A stretch of 64,000 nucleotides of DNA from Bacteroidota bacterium (GCA_009773455.1 WSXU01000004.1:89263-153262), one strand, 5' to 3'. Shown: positions 48,382 to 57,738, counted from the first letter of the stretch. Numbers and translations are program-made. Notes: a model not told the origin generated them from the sequence alone.

Positions 48382-49077
48382 TTACGCAGTGATTGATTTT
48401 TGATCAACACGGATACCCGGACTCATGGTGCTTGACATGAACAGTGATTTCATGTAAGTACCTTTGGCAGCTGTCGGCTTCAGTTTAACGATGGTCTGAA
48501 GAAGTTCTTTTGCGTTATCGAGCAGTTTAGCTTCTTCGAAAGATGTTTTTCCGATGGCAGCGTGCACGATACCGAACTTATCAACCTTGAAATCGATCTT
48601 ACCGGCCTTGGCCTCTGTAACCGCTTTTCCAACCTCCATGGTAACTGTGCCTGTTTTCGGGTTCGGCATCAGGCCGCGGGGACCTAATATCTTTCCGAGT
48701 GCACCAACCTTGGGCATAATGCTGGGCATGGTAATCACGACATCAACGTCGGTCCAACCTTCTTTGATTTTCTGGATGTACTCATCCAGTCCGTAATAAT
48801 CAGCACCTGCTGCTTTGGCCTCGTCTTCCTTATCGGGAGTACAAAGAACCAGGACCCTTACTGTTTTGCCGGTACCATGAGGCAGCATCACCGTTCCCCT
48901 GACCATCTGATTGGCTTTACGGGGATCAACACCTAAACGAACATCAATATCTACTGAACTATCGAATTTGGTGTTTGATATCTGCTTCACGATCTTTATG
49001 GCTTCGGTGAGGGTATAGGTGCCGTTCTTATCGAACTTGGCAAGAGCCTCTTTCCTTTTTTTTGTCAATTTAGCCAT
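48382..49077 (-). CDS. rplA: Ribosomal protein uL1
   Basis: 231 aa. [27 protein letters not shown] and the signature [19 protein letters not shown] are typical. L1 forms the mobile stalk at the ribosomal E site and commonly represses its own operon. 63 bp downstream of rplK on the same strand. Confidence 0.98.
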   Translation of the reverse strand: MAKLTKKRKEALAKFDKNGTYTLTEAIKIVKQISNTKFDSSVDIDVRLGVDPRKANQMVRGTVMLPHGTGKTVRVLVLCTPDKEDEAKAAGADYYGLDEYIQKIKEGWTDVDVVITMPSIMPKVGALGKILGPRGLMPNPKTGTVTMEVGKAVTEAKAGKIDFKVDKFGIVHAAIGKTSFEEAKLLDNAKELLQTIVKLKPTAAKGTYMKSLFMSSTMSPGIRVDQKSITA

Positions 49078-49140
49078 TTCACGCCTTGTTAAGAATTTGT
49101 TTTAACAATTGTACTGTCACTCTTTGTGTCAGTGCTGTTA

Positions 49141-49587
49141 TTAGTCAATAGCAAATGGTGGAGTACCTGAAACGGTAATTCCCATGCTTCTCGCTGTTCC
49201 TGCAACCATTCTCATGGCTGATTCGATCGTAAAAGCGTTCAGGTCGGCCATTTTGATTTCTGCAATTGCCTGAACCTGATCCCAGGTAACCGAACCAACT
49301 TTCTTGCGGTTTGGCTCAGCTGAGCCGCTCTTCAATTTGGTTGCTTCTAACAACTGTACTGCTACAGGAGGAGTTTTGATGATAAAATCAAACGACTTAT
49401 CTTTGTATACAGTAATGATAACCGGGAGGATTTTGCCTGGCTGGTCCTGTGTACGTGCATTAAACTGCTTACAAAACTCCATAATATTGACACCCTTCGA
49501 ACCCAATGCAGGGCCGATGGGAGGTGACGGATTGGCTGCAGCACCTTTTACTTGCAGTTTGATAAAACCGCTTATTTCTTTTGCCAT
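49141..49587 (-). CDS. rplK: Ribosomal protein uL11
   Basis: 148 aa. [40 protein letters not shown] and the C-terminal [13 protein letters not shown] are diagnostic. It binds 23S rRNA at the GTPase-associated centre. 42 bp after nusG. Confidence 0.98.
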   Translation of the reverse strand: MAKEISGFIKLQVKGAAANPSPPIGPALGSKGVNIMEFCKQFNARTQDQPGKILPVIITVYKDKSFDFIIKTPPVAVQLLEATKLKSGSAEPNRKKVGSVTWDQVQAIAEIKMADLNAFTIESAMRMVAGTARSMGITVSGTPPFAID

Positions 49588-49629
49588 TGTTGAAAACTTA
49601 GTGATTTAGAAATTCACAGTACCCGTTCG

Positions 49630-50172
49630 TCAGTCTTTCTCTACTTGCATAAAGCCGAGTTCAAGCGGGGTTTTACGGCCAAAAATCTTGACCATAACTT
49701 TCAGTTTTTTCTTCTCTTCGTTGATCTCTTCGATCACACCGGTGAAGCTGTTGAAAGGCCCGTCGATAACGGTTACGGTTTCACCAACGATAAACGGAAC
49801 ACTGACTTCTTCGCCCTGTTCTGTAAGTTCGTCGACTTTACCCAGTATGCGGTTAACCTCGGCAGGCCGAAGGGGAACGGGTTCACCCTTTGAACCAAGG
49901 AAACCTAAAACACCCGGCACATTTTTGATGGTGTGCGGGATTTCTCCAACCAGTATGGCTTCGATAAGTATGTATCCCGGAAGATAGTTCCGTTCCTTAC
50001 TTACTTTCTTACCCTTACGCACCTGATAAACCTTTTCGGTCGGGATCAGCACTTGTGTTATATAATCGCTTAAGCCAAGGCGGCTAATCTCGCTTTCAAG
50101 GTATTGTTTTACCTTTTTTTCGCTACCGCTGATGGCCCGGATTACGTACCACTTTTTATTATCATCGCCCAT
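49630..50172 (-). CDS. nusG: Transcription elongation/antitermination factor NusG
   Basis: 180 aa. NGN domain ([31 protein letters not shown]) and C-terminal KOW domain ([40 protein letters not shown]). It binds the RNA polymerase clamp and links transcription to Rho or the ribosome. 72 bp after secE. Confidence 0.98.
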   Translation of the reverse strand: MGDDNKKWYVIRAISGSEKKVKQYLESEISRLGLSDYITQVLIPTEKVYQVRKGKKVSKERNYLPGYILIEAILVGEIPHTIKNVPGVLGFLGSKGEPVPLRPAEVNRILGKVDELTEQGEEVSVPFIVGETVTVIDGPFNSFTGVIEEINEEKKKLKVMVKIFGRKTPLELGFMQVEKD

Positions 50173-50244
50173 ACAAGAAAACGTAAATGATAAGCTTGTT
50201 TATCAAATAACTGATTAAGAAATATAGAGAAAGTGGTTACTCAA

Positions 50245-50442
50245 TTAAAACAGCAGGTAGAACTGTTTCAACAAAGTCTGGAAAGACATATCCATCAGAT
50301 AAACGACAAACGCGATTATGAGGGAAGCGATGGATACAACGATTGCACTATTCTGGAGCTCGCTCCATGTTGGCCAGGAAGTTTTATTAACCAGCTCATC
50401 GTAACTCTCGCTGATGTATTCCTGAATTTTTGTCTTTGCCAT
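50245..50442 (-). CDS. secE: Preprotein translocase subunit SecE
   Basis: 65 aa, a short single-span SecE: KIQEYISESYDELVNKTSWPTWSEL followed by one membrane helix (SAIVVSIASLIIAFVVYLMD). It clamps SecY in the inner membrane. Located between tRNA-Trp and nusG as in many bacteria. Confidence 0.95.
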   Translation of the reverse strand: MAKTKIQEYISESYDELVNKTSWPTWSELQNSAIVVSIASLIIAFVVYLMDMSFQTLLKQFYLLF

Positions 50443-50460
50443 TTAACCAGTTTTTTATTG

Positions 50461-50533
50461 CACGGGAGGAGAGACTCGAACTCCCAACCAACGGTTTTGG
50501 AGACCGCTACTCTACCAATTGAGCTACACCCGT
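50461..50533 (-). tRNA. tRNA-Trp (anticodon CCA)
   Basis: 73-nt cloverleaf on minus. The anticodon loop CTCCAAA gives CCA; D arm GCTCAATTGGTAGAG; T arm GGGAG-TTCGAGT-CTCTC. The acceptor stem has one T-T mismatch at the sixth pair. 3' CCA is not encoded. It sits between tuf and secE. Confidence 0.93.
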
Positions 50534-50587
50534 TTGAATTTTTCCAAGAGGAATAATCCCCGCCGAATTATATTATTTAATATGGCA

Positions 50588-50623
50588 GAGATAAAGGCAT
50601 CCCTGAAGGAACACCTTTATCTC
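50588..50623. other. Hairpin between tuf and tRNA-Trp
   Basis: 10-bp perfect stem GAGATAAAGG / CCTTTATCTC with a 16-nt loop, 14 bp after the tuf stop codon. It lacks a good T tract on minus, so it may be a processing signal or a weak terminator. Confidence 0.55.
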
Positions 50624-50636
50624 AGGTATTTTTGTA

Positions 50637-51824
50637 TTAGTCAAGGATCTCGGTTACCTGTCCTGCACCAACAGTACGGCCACCTTCACGGATAGCGAAA
50701 CGGAGGTTTTTCGACATGGCAATCGGAGCAATCAGCTTAACTACAACTGAAAGGTTGTCACCAGGCATAACCATTTCAACACCATCGGGAAGAATTACTT
50801 CACCGGTAACGTCGGTGGTCCTGAAGTAGAACTGCGGACGATATCTGTTGTGGAATGGGGTATGACGACCACCTTCTTCTTTTTTCAGGATATAAACCTC
50901 ACCCTTGAATTCTTTATGAGGAGTTACTGAACCTGGTTTTGCAATTACCATACCACGACGGATGGCATCCTTGTCAATACCACGGAGGAGCAGACCTGCG
51001 TTATCACCGGCTTCACCTGTATCGAGGATCTTACGGAACATTTCAACTCCGGTAACTACTGATTTCAGTTTCTCAGCATCCAGACCAATGATGTCAACGG
51101 GATCACCGGTGTGAATAACTCCGGTTTCAATACGACCGGTGGCAACGGTTCCACGACCTGTGATTGAGAATACGTCCTCAACCGGCATCAGGAAAGGTTT
51201 GTCAATATCACGTGGAGGCAGCGGAATCCAGGTGTCAACTGCGTCCATAAGTTCAATAATTTTTTCAACCCATACAGGCTCTTTGTTCAATCCACCAAGT
51301 GCTGAACCACGGATGATGGGTGAGTTGTCACCGTCGAAACCGTAGAAAGTCAACAGGTCACGGATTTCCATCTCAACGAGGTCGAGAAGTTCCGGATCGT
51401 CAACAAGGTCAACCTTGTTCATGAAAACAACCAGACGGGGAACACCTACCTGACGTGCAAGCAGAATGTGCTCACGGGTCTGAGGCATCGGACCATCGGT
51501 AGCTGCTACAACAAGGATAGCACCGTCCATCTGGGCAGCACCTGTAACCATGTTCTTAACGTAGTCAGCGTGACCCGGACAGTCAACGTGTGCATAGTGA
51601 CGATTTGCGGTCTGGTACTCAATGTGAGCGGTATTGATGGTAATACCCCTTTCTTTTTCCTCCGGAGCGTTGTCAATCGAATCGAATGACCTGAACTCTG
51701 ACCATCCCCTGTCAGCAAGACACAGGGTGATTGCAGCGGTTAAAGTGGTTTTACCGTGGTCAACGTGACCAATGGTACCAACATTAACGTGCGGTTTGGA
51801 ACGATCGAATTTTTCTTTTGCCAT
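50637..51824 (-). CDS. tuf: Elongation factor Tu
   Basis: 395 aa. GTPase motifs: [16 protein letters not shown] and NKVDL; the three-domain EF-Tu pattern continues to the end ([20 protein letters not shown]). It carries aminoacyl-tRNA to the ribosome. Flanked by tRNA genes on both sides (tRNA-Thr 62 bp upstream, tRNA-Trp downstream). Confidence 0.98.
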   Translation of the reverse strand: MAKEKFDRSKPHVNVGTIGHVDHGKTTLTAAITLCLADRGWSEFRSFDSIDNAPEEKERGITINTAHIEYQTANRHYAHVDCPGHADYVKNMVTGAAQMDGAILVVAATDGPMPQTREHILLARQVGVPRLVVFMNKVDLVDDPELLDLVEMEIRDLLTFYGFDGDNSPIIRGSALGGLNKEPVWVEKIIELMDAVDTWIPLPPRDIDKPFLMPVEDVFSITGRGTVATGRIETGVIHTGDPVDIIGLDAEKLKSVVTGVEMFRKILDTGEAGDNAGLLLRGIDKDAIRRGMVIAKPGSVTPHKEFKGEVYILKKEEGGRHTPFHNRYRPQFYFRTTDVTGEVILPDGVEMVMPGDNLSVVVKLIAPIAMSKNLRFAIREGGRTVGAGQVTEILD

Positions 51825-51885
51825 ATTAAATAATTGTTGTGTTAATTGTAAATTAATAAAACTTACTTTAAGTAAATTAAATCAG

Positions 51886-51957
<72 letters not shown>

Positions 51958-52017
51958 TTATCGCTGAAATCCCTGCCTGCGTCCGAATACTCAGTGCAGT
52001 ACAGGTAAACCAGTTTG

Positions 52018-52090
52018 AGCGGAAGACGGGGCTCGAACCCGCCACCTATAGCTTGGAAGGCTATCGCTCTACCAAATGAGCTACTTCCGC
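52018..52090 (-). tRNA. tRNA-Gly (anticodon TCC)
   Basis: 73-nt cloverleaf. Acceptor GCGGAAG / CTTCCGC perfect, anticodon loop CTTCCAA giving TCC, T arm GCGGG-TTCGAGC-CCCGT. Discriminator U, as expected for Gly. Confidence 0.96.
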
Positions 52091-52138
52091 ATGCTGTACG
52101 GCCGGAATCATTCCCCGGAATTCCATACATCTTTTGTG

Positions 52139-52220
52139 TGGGGGGAGGAGGATTCGAACCTCCGAAGGCTGTGCCAACAGATTTACAGTCTGCCCCATTT
52201 GACCGCTCTGGTATCCCCCC
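52139..52220 (-). tRNA. tRNA-Tyr (anticodon GTA)
   Basis: 82-nt class II tRNA. Acceptor GGGGGGA / TCCCCCC perfect, discriminator A, anticodon loop CTGTAAA giving GTA, long variable arm (TTGGCACAGCCTTC region), T arm GGAGG-TTCGAAT-CCTCC. Confidence 0.96.
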
Positions 52221-52250
52221 GCATTCAAAATTTCAATATCTAAAGAACAG

Positions 52251-52324
52251 AGCCGATGGAGGGATTCGAACCCCCGACCAGCTGATTACAAATCAGCTGC
52301 TCTGGCCAACTGAGCTACATCGGC
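52251..52324 (-). tRNA. tRNA-Thr (anticodon TGT)
   Basis: 74-nt cloverleaf. Acceptor GCCGATG / CATCGGC perfect, anticodon loop TTTGTAA giving TGT, T arm CGGGG-TTCGAAT-CCCTC-like. First of the four-tRNA cluster in transcription order. Confidence 0.96.
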
Positions 52325-52454
52325 ATGATGTCTGATTCAGGCAGCCATGTGCTCCCCATCATCCCTTCCTGCATGTTGCGAAAAATTTTCATTTCTGAAA
52401 TTTTCACTACAGTACTCCGGCTTTCGATGAACTATAACGCTTCTTAAAAACGAA

Positions 52455-52480
52455 GCAGTCCTTCTTTTCAAAAGGACTGC
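52455..52480 (-). terminator. Hairpin at the hpf/tRNA boundary, overlapping a promoter
   Basis: 9-bp perfect stem GCAGTCCTT / AAGGACTGC; on minus it is followed by TTCGTTTTT. It may end the rpsU-xerC-hpf unit, and its upstream edge touches the -7 box of the tRNA-tuf promoter. Confidence 0.6.
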
Positions 52481-52510
52481 AAATGTATAAACTATTTTGA
52501 TACCAACAAA
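52480..52510 (-). promoter_or_regulatory. Promoter of the tRNA-tuf-secE-nusG-rpl-rpo block (TTTG-N19-TACATTTG)
   Basis: On minus: TTTG (52507-52510), exactly 19 bp, then TACATTTG (52480-52487). This is a textbook Bacteroidota sigma-A-type promoter. It lies 156 bp upstream of tRNA-Thr(TGT). Confidence 0.8.
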
Positions 52511-52544
52511 TACTTTTGGCATTTTTTTGGCTAAATCCGAAAAT

Positions 52545-52841
52545 TTATTTTCTGAACTTCTCCTTGTGCTTGTCCAATTGCTTACGCAGCGCCTCAATGG
52601 CAGCATCTGTGGCTTCTTCAAATGTCGTACTCTGCTTTTTAGCAAACAGGTCATTCCCCTTTATCAGAAGTCTTATCTCGGCTACTTTATTGTCATGCGT
52701 TTCGGCATTATCCAGTTTCAGGGTCACTTCACTGCCAATAATTCCATCATATACACCCGACAGCTTCTCTACCTTCTCATTGATAAAAGATTCCAACTTT
52801 TTGTCGGTCCTGAATTTTACAGCATTAATGCTAACTTTCAT
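52545..52841 (-). CDS. hpf: Ribosome hibernation-promoting factor, short form
   Basis: 98 aa. MKVSINAVKFRTDKKLESFINEKVEKL and the rest of the beta-alpha-beta fold (VTLKLDNAETHDNKVAEIRLLIKGNDLFAKKQSTTFEEATDAAIEAL) identify the HPF/RaiA (YfiA) family. It binds the 30S A/P-site region and silences ribosomes in stationary phase. The long C-terminal dimerisation domain is absent. 14 bp after xerC in an rpsU-xerC-hpf unit. Confidence 0.93.
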   Translation of the reverse strand: MKVSINAVKFRTDKKLESFINEKVEKLSGVYDGIIGSEVTLKLDNAETHDNKVAEIRLLIKGNDLFAKKQSTTFEEATDAAIEALRKQLDKHKEKFRK

Positions 52842-52855
52842 AGTTCCTCCGTTTT

Positions 52856-53737
52856 TTAAGCCCTTGGATGGGCGAGTTTGTATATAGATTTAAGCTTCTC
52901 AATACTATTGTGGGTGTAAACCTGGGTCGCGGCCAGGCTTGCATGCCCGAGCAATTCCTTGATGGCATTCAGGTCAGCCCCTTCATTCAGCATATGCGTG
53001 GCAAAGGTGTGCCTGAGCACATGCGGGCTTTTTACTCCCCTCACACCGGCAAGGGTAAGGTAATGTTTCACCTTACGGTAAATAAACACAGGATAAGCCC
53101 TTTTTCCCTGATCCGTGATAATTATTTCCAGAACACCCGGTTTTACTACCAACTCACGCTCTTTCAGATAATCATCCATGAGCTTCAGCAACTGCCGGGT
53201 AACAGGAATGATGCGCTGTTTGTTCCTTTTTCCCGTTACCTTAATGGTCTGCGCACTATGGTCGATGTCCTGCAGCCTCAGATGCAGCAGTTCGGCCAGA
53301 CGGATCCCTGTACAATAGAGTATTTCAAGCACCAGCATATCGCGGTGCATCGGAAAGGTATCCGACACACCCGTCGGATGCAGGGCCGTTTCCATTTCCG
53401 CAACCGACGCAAACACCGGAACCCTCGAAGGAATGGAAAGGGATGAGGCTTTGCTGACAGGGTTGTCGGACCTCAGTCCTTCCTTTAACAGGAAACGGAA
53501 ATATGCCTTGAGGGAGGATAATTTGCGGTTGACACTCCGCGAAGCCAGGCCTTCATCAATCAGGGAGGCCAGCCATGACCTGATCATGCTGTACGTAACC
53601 TCCTCATCGGATATGATTCCGTAAGCATTGGAAATATATTCGCCAAACTGGTTCAGGTCTGATTTATAGGCAGCAACTGTGTGGGCAGAGTAGCGTTTAC
53701 TGAGTTGTATATGTTGATAGAAAGAGTCTCTTATCAT
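52856..53737 (-). CDS. xerC: Tyrosine recombinase XerC/XerD-type
   Basis: 293 aa. N-terminal SAM-like domain (about 1-90) and a catalytic domain with Arg146 (TGIRLAELL), Lys170, His239 and Arg242 (HVLRHTFATHML), His265 (LGHASLAATQVYTH) and nucleophile Tyr274. Length and context between rpsU and hpf match the chromosomal dimer-resolution recombinase of Bacteroidota. I see no insertion between the second and third motifs of the kind that marks integron integrases, so it is not an IntI candidate. Confidence 0.88.
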   Translation of the reverse strand: MIRDSFYQHIQLSKRYSAHTVAAYKSDLNQFGEYISNAYGIISDEEVTYSMIRSWLASLIDEGLASRSVNRKLSSLKAYFRFLLKEGLRSDNPVSKASSLSIPSRVPVFASVAEMETALHPTGVSDTFPMHRDMLVLEILYCTGIRLAELLHLRLQDIDHSAQTIKVTGKRNKQRIIPVTRQLLKLMDDYLKERELVVKPGVLEIIITDQGKRAYPVFIYRKVKHYLTLAGVRGVKSPHVLRHTFATHMLNEGADLNAIKELLGHASLAATQVYTHNSIEKLKSIYKLAHPRA

Positions 53738-53778
53738 GCACGCAGTTAAAAAAAGAAGAAAACCCTGTGTCCTTCTTT

Positions 53779-53807
53779 AAATAATGTCTAAATGTAAGAC
53801 ATTATTT
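53779..53807. other. 11-bp hairpin between rpsU and xerC
   Basis: Perfect arms AAATAATGTCT / AGACATTATTT around a 7-nt loop, without a T tract on either side. It may stabilise rpsU mRNA or be a processing point that separates rpsU from xerC expression. Confidence 0.6.
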
Positions 53808-53854
53808 CAGGAACACAAAATTTTCCTCCTTAAATCGCACTTAAAAAAGGCGGT

Positions 53855-54049
53855 CTAGTTCTCTTCGGCCTGTTGTAACTGCTGAACGTAAATAGCGTGT
53901 AACCTCTGTTCACGGTTCTTTACTGATGGCTTTGTAAATTTCTGCCTTTCACGCAGCTCTTTAACAACACCGGTTTTTTCAAACTTTCTCTTCAGTTTCT
54001 TTAAGGCCCTGTCGATGTTTTCGCCTTCTTTAACGGGTACGATAATCAT
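53855..54049 (-). CDS. rpsU: Ribosomal protein bS21
   Basis: 64 aa, basic. MIIVPVKEGENIDRALKKLKRKFEKTGVVKELRERQKFTKPSVKNREQ is the S21 pattern. It binds the 30S platform near the anti-Shine-Dalgarno region. First gene of the rpsU-xerC-hpf unit, with a good promoter upstream. Confidence 0.97.
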   Translation of the reverse strand: MIIVPVKEGENIDRALKKLKRKFEKTGVVKELRERQKFTKPSVKNREQRLHAIYVQQLQQAEEN

Positions 54050-54105
54050 ACGAAATACGCTCTCTTTCTGTTAATGGTTAAATGAAATCATTATTTAAGG
54101 GGTGC

Positions 54106-54134
54106 AAAGATAGAATTAACTTTTTACTCTGCAA
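54106..54134 (-). promoter_or_regulatory. Promoter of rpsU (TTG-N18-TATCTTTG)
   Basis: On minus: TTTTG-type -33 (TTG at 54132-54134), 18 bp spacer and TATCTTTG (54106-54113), 57 bp before the ATG. Fits the Bacteroidota consensus well. Confidence 0.75.
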
Positions 54135-54229
54135 AATTATAAGACAATTATTTTCAACCGGATTGGTTTTTAAATGGGTGCTCAATTTTCAAACAACTGC
54201 CATATTGATTAACTTTGAGTAAAAAAAAG

Positions 54230-54676
54230 ATGCCACCATCCCGATAGCTATCGGGACACCAAACCACCAATTCACACAAAAGAATTATAGTTCCTATTCC
54301 GGAAGAGCTTGATGAAATCGGGAAACTGATTGTTGATTCTGCTTACACTGTACATAGAAATCTTGGCCCCGGATTGCTTGAAAAAGTTTACGAAGTATGC
54401 TTTTGCTATGAATTGGAAAAAAGGGGATTGAAATCCCAACGCCAGATAGATATTCCAATAGTCTACGATAACCTGATATTTGAAGACGGTTTAAGACTCG
54501 ATTTTCTGGTTGAAGATAAAATCATCTGCGAAATAAAGGCTGTAGAAACAGTCAATTCTGTGTGGACTGCTCAAATAATCAGTCATTTGAAGCTGACAAA
54601 TAAACGACTGGGTTATCTGATCAATTTTAACGTGGAGAACATTAGCTTTGGAATAAAGAGAATAGCATTGTAAAGT
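54230..54676 (+). pseudogene. GxxExxY family protein gene, 5' end interrupted by a palindrome
   Basis: From TTG at 54374 the frame gives 99 aa (LLEKVYEVCFCYELEKRGL, LRLDFLVEDKIICEIKAV) of the GxxExxY family, which has a PD-(D/E)XK nuclease-like core. The defining Gly (GLLEKVY) is encoded just BEFORE that TTG, and homologous-looking sequence (EELDEIGKLIVDSAYTVHRNLGPG) continues upstream in the same frame to 54245. There a TAG inside the palindrome TCCCGATAGCTATCGGGA separates it from an in-frame ATG at 54230 (MPPSR-stop). No ATG/GTG/TTG lies between. Either the palindrome broke the gene or translation begins at a rare codon such as CTG 54329. No known cellular role. Confidence 0.7.
54239..54256. 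repeat. REP-like palindrome TCCCGATAGCTATCGGGA
   Basis: Perfect 18-bp palindrome, a type that recurs between genes in Bacteroidota genomes. A partial copy (CCGATAGCTAT) occurs at about 54827. Confidence 0.75.
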
Positions 54677-55277
54677 GATTTTAATTCTTCAGCATACGAT
54701 TGACTTTCAAAAAACCGTAATTTTCCTGCCGCAATATCGCTTATAGACCAGATTCCAAAAAATGAAAGAATTAAATGGTGTTGTTTCGTTCTCCGGCCAG
54801 CCTGACTGCAATTAGGTTTAGTCTTCCGATAGCTATACTGAGGTTAGCAAAGGAAAGTATTTCTATTTATAAACATGCCATCAATTTATATACGATGATG
54901 ATTCAGCGAGAGTTCATTAACCAAATGCTGTCAAAAATACCTCGCAGTTACATATTCTTCACTTCTCTGGAAGTTAACTCATAAATACATATTGGGTCTG
55001 GAATTTTGCAAGGATTAACAGCAACTCTAATAACTTGAACCCGATATATTAGTGAATGATTTAAAGTAACTTAAATATTTTGAAACAATTTTGGAGTCGT
55101 TTTTGGTGTTTTAGTGACTTGGTGGCAAAAAGACGTTGCCTCAAATCTGCCTGCCATACATTCAGGCAGAAAACCTGTCTTATCGTTGTTTTTCTGTAAG
55201 CATTTCGATGCATAGATGCACTAAAGACCGTTTCGGTAATTCCGGATTCCGGCCCTTCCGTTACTAATTGCCTTTTT
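54677..55277. other. Gene-poor stretch downstream of the GxxExxY gene
   Basis: No supported gene; a 69-codon frame at 54775 has no family features. At 55102-55127 the sequence TTTGGTGT...TGGTGGCA is the inverse of TGCCACCA...ACACCAAA at the 5' edge of the GxxExxY gene (54231 onward), and a CTGCCTG/CAGGCAG hairpin lies at 55146-55170. It looks like the flank of an inserted module. Confidence 0.5.
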
Positions 55278-57485
55278 TCAAAGGTTTTCCTTCAGATAAT
55301 TCCCGATCAGGTTGAAGAGATGCATCCTGGTATTGCCGCCGTAGATCCCGTGGTTACGGTTCACATACAGCATCTGGTCAAACTGTTTTCCCGCCTGAAC
55401 CAGCCTTTCCGACAATTCAACCGTATTCTGCAGATGCACATTGTCGTCGGCCATACCGTGAACAAGCAACAACTTACCTTTCAGCTTATCGGCAAAAAAC
55501 AACGGTGAGTTCTGATCGTATCCGTCGGGATTATCCTGAGGCTTCCGCATAAAACGCTCGGTGTAGATGTTGTCGTAATAACGCCAGTTGGTTACCGGTG
55601 CCACGGCAATGCCCATCTTATAAATGCCATCCCCCTTCAACATGCACGATGCCGAAATAAATCCCCCGTAACTCCATCCCCATATGCCGATCCTGCTTCC
55701 GTCTACATAGGGCAGCGAGGCCGCGTATTTTGCCGCTTCCACCTGGTCAATCGTTTCATATTTACCGAGCTGGAGATAGGTCACTTTGCGGAAAGCTTCT
55801 CCCCTGCCTCCGGTTCCCCGGGGATCCACACACATCACAATATATCCTTCCTGCGCAATGTACTCATCAAATCCAAAACCCCAGCGATCGAGCACCTCCT
55901 GCGAATTGGGCCCGCTGTATTGGTTCATCAGCACCGGGTACTTTTTCGTGGAGTCAAATGCCGGCGGGTAAATCACCCAGCCGTTCAGGGTAACATCCTC
56001 AGAAGTTTTAAAGGTGAAGAACTTTTTAAGGACAGGCCTGTACTCATCGAGCCTGGCACGCAGATCCGCATTGTCTTCGAGCACCCTGATCTGCTTTCCG
56101 GAAGCATCATACAGGGTATATACCGATGGCGAAACAGCAGAAGAGTAAGTACCGATGTAATATCTAAAACTGCTGCTGAAATCTGCCGTGTTGGTTCCCG
56201 CGGCCTTTGAAAGCACCTTTGTTTTGCCATCCATGGTCACCGAATAAACTTCGGTCTGCAAGGGTGATACACCGGCAGCCTGGTAATAAAAGAGCTTTTT
56301 TGCCGGATCAAAACCATAATAATCCGTTACATCGAAGTTGCCGCTGGTGAGCTGCTTTACCGGGGCTCCGTCGACACCATATAAATAAAGGTGTGTCCAT
56401 CCGTCTTTTTCGCTGGTGATCACAAAATGCTTTCCGCCGGGAAGAAAACTGATGCGGTCGAAGTTGCTTTCATCAATGTAGCACTTGTTGGTCTCGGTGT
56501 AAATCACCGCCGACTGGCCCGTGGAGGCATCGGTCTTCAATATCTCGAGTTTGTTCTGCAGCCGGTTAAGCCTGAGGATAGCCAGTGCTGAGGGATCTTC
56601 GGTAAACATGATCCTGGGTATATATTGATCCTTTTCAGGTCCGATGTCCGCCCGCAGCGTGTTGCCCGATTCCAGGCTGTAGATATGTACAGTGACATCC
56701 GAATTATCTTCTCCGGCTTTCGGGTACTTGAACTGACTGTTTGAAGGATACAGCGCATTCTCGTCCATGGCCGGCTTCTGCCCCTGGAACATGGTCATGT
56801 TGAACATCTTTACCTTGCGCTCATCAAATTTCACATATGCCAGCTTCCGGCTGTCGGCCGACCAGCTGAAGGCCTTGTTGTATTCAAACTCTTCCTCATA
56901 AACCCAGTCGGGCGCGCCGTTGATGATTTCGTTGAATTTTCCGTCGGTGGTGATTTTAATCTCCGATCCTTTGGCCGGGTCGGCAATAAACAGGTTGTTT
57001 TCACGCACAAAGGCAACCAGGTTACCATCGGGTGAAAAGGTGGCCAGTTGCTGTTTGCCGTTCACCGAAAGGGGGGTGAATATCCGTGTGGCGATGTCGA
57101 ATATGTAATAATCGGCCCTGAATGAGCGCCTGTACAAGGGCTCGTAATCCGACTGGATCAGCAGATGGCTCTCATCGGCGCTGAACTCATAGTCGACAAT
57201 CATTCTGATCTTCAGATCGGGAAAATCATCCAGGTTGAGGATGGTGGCAACCTTCTCCCCTGTTTTGTAGCTGAATTTCTCCAGCTGACGGTTATCTTCA
57301 CTCAGCGTGGTATAATGAATGCCGTCACTCATCGATTTCAGTCCATCGACCGAGGCCGATGCGAAGATGCGCTTTTTCATCAGATCCTCAAGGGTGAAGG
57401 GTTTGACACCTGACTGCGCGAATGAGGTGATTGAAAGATGAATAAGAACCAGGATGGCAGCAAAAGAGATGAATTGCTTTTTCAT
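55278..57485 (-). CDS. Dipeptidyl-peptidase IV (S9B)
   Basis: 735 aa, signal peptide about 1-24 (ending SFAQ). An eight-bladed propeller (about 40-480) carries the substrate N-terminus-binding Glu-Glu motif (DWVYEEEFEYNKAFSWS, Glu197-199), and the hydrolase domain holds Ser605 in GWSYGG, Asp680 in GMADDNVH and His712 in RNHGIYGG. These are all DPP-IV hallmarks: the enzyme removes X-Pro or X-Ala dipeptides from peptide N-termini in the periplasm. It feeds amino-acid uptake in proteolytic Bacteroidota. Length agrees with Porphyromonas-type DPP-IV. Monocistronic. Confidence 0.94.
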   Translation of the reverse strand: MKKQFISFAAILVLIHLSITSFAQSGVKPFTLEDLMKKRIFASASVDGLKSMSDGIHYTTLSEDNRQLEKFSYKTGEKVATILNLDDFPDLKIRMIVDYEFSADESHLLIQSDYEPLYRRSFRADYYIFDIATRIFTPLSVNGKQQLATFSPDGNLVAFVRENNLFIADPAKGSEIKITTDGKFNEIINGAPDWVYEEEFEYNKAFSWSADSRKLAYVKFDERKVKMFNMTMFQGQKPAMDENALYPSNSQFKYPKAGEDNSDVTVHIYSLESGNTLRADIGPEKDQYIPRIMFTEDPSALAILRLNRLQNKLEILKTDASTGQSAVIYTETNKCYIDESNFDRISFLPGGKHFVITSEKDGWTHLYLYGVDGAPVKQLTSGNFDVTDYYGFDPAKKLFYYQAAGVSPLQTEVYSVTMDGKTKVLSKAAGTNTADFSSSFRYYIGTYSSAVSPSVYTLYDASGKQIRVLEDNADLRARLDEYRPVLKKFFTFKTSEDVTLNGWVIYPPAFDSTKKYPVLMNQYSGPNSQEVLDRWGFGFDEYIAQEGYIVMCVDPRGTGGRGEAFRKVTYLQLGKYETIDQVEAAKYAASLPYVDGSRIGIWGWSYGGFISASCMLKGDGIYKMGIAVAPVTNWRYYDNIYTERFMRKPQDNPDGYDQNSPLFFADKLKGKLLLVHGMADDNVHLQNTVELSERLVQAGKQFDQMLYVNRNHGIYGGNTRMHLFNLIGNYLKENL

Positions 57486-57533
57486 GAGTGGAAATTGGTT
57501 TCAGACTTAAGACCGGATGATTTAATAATCCGC

Positions 57534-57541
57534 CAAAGATA
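57534..57541 (-). promoter_or_regulatory. Candidate -7 box (TATCTTTG on minus) for DPP-IV
   Basis: Exact TAnnTTTG on minus, 49 bp upstream of the DPP-IV start; no clear -33. Confidence 0.5.
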
Positions 57542-57629
57542 AAACTATCGGGAATTGCAGGCGTGAAAGTTGAAGAAATTGATCAGGTATTGAAAAAAAA
57601 TCAAAATTCGGAATTATTGGGATTTTTTT

Positions 57630-57637
57630 TATCTTTG
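57630..57637 (+). promoter_or_regulatory. Candidate -7 box (TATCTTTG) for tRNA-Val
   Basis: Exact TAnnTTTG ending 12 bp before the tRNA 5' end, a suitable distance for a tRNA promoter; the -33 region is A/T rich without a good TTG at standard spacing. Confidence 0.55.
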
Positions 57638-57649
57638 CCACCCCAAAGC

Positions 57650-57727
57650 GGGATGTTAGCTCAGTTGGTTCAGAGCATCGCCTTGACAGGGCGGGGGCCA
57701 CTGGTTCGAGTCCAGTACATCCCACCA
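57650..57727 (+). tRNA. tRNA-Val (anticodon GAC)
   Basis: Cloverleaf with acceptor GGGATGT / ACATCCC (perfect), anticodon loop TTGACAG giving GAC, T arm ACTGG-TTCGAGT-CCAGT and encoded CCA. Followed by a terminator. Confidence 0.95.
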
Positions 57728-57738
57728 AATCAGCACCT

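Noticed and set aside
52856..53737. The tyrosine recombinase as the integrase of the cassette array
   Set aside because: Its context (rpsU-xerC-hpf), length and lack of the extra IntI-type segment fit ordinary XerC; it is also about 7 kb from the array.
54775..54984. 69-codon open frame
   Set aside because: No family features, no signal, no promoter, and atypical start context; probably chance.
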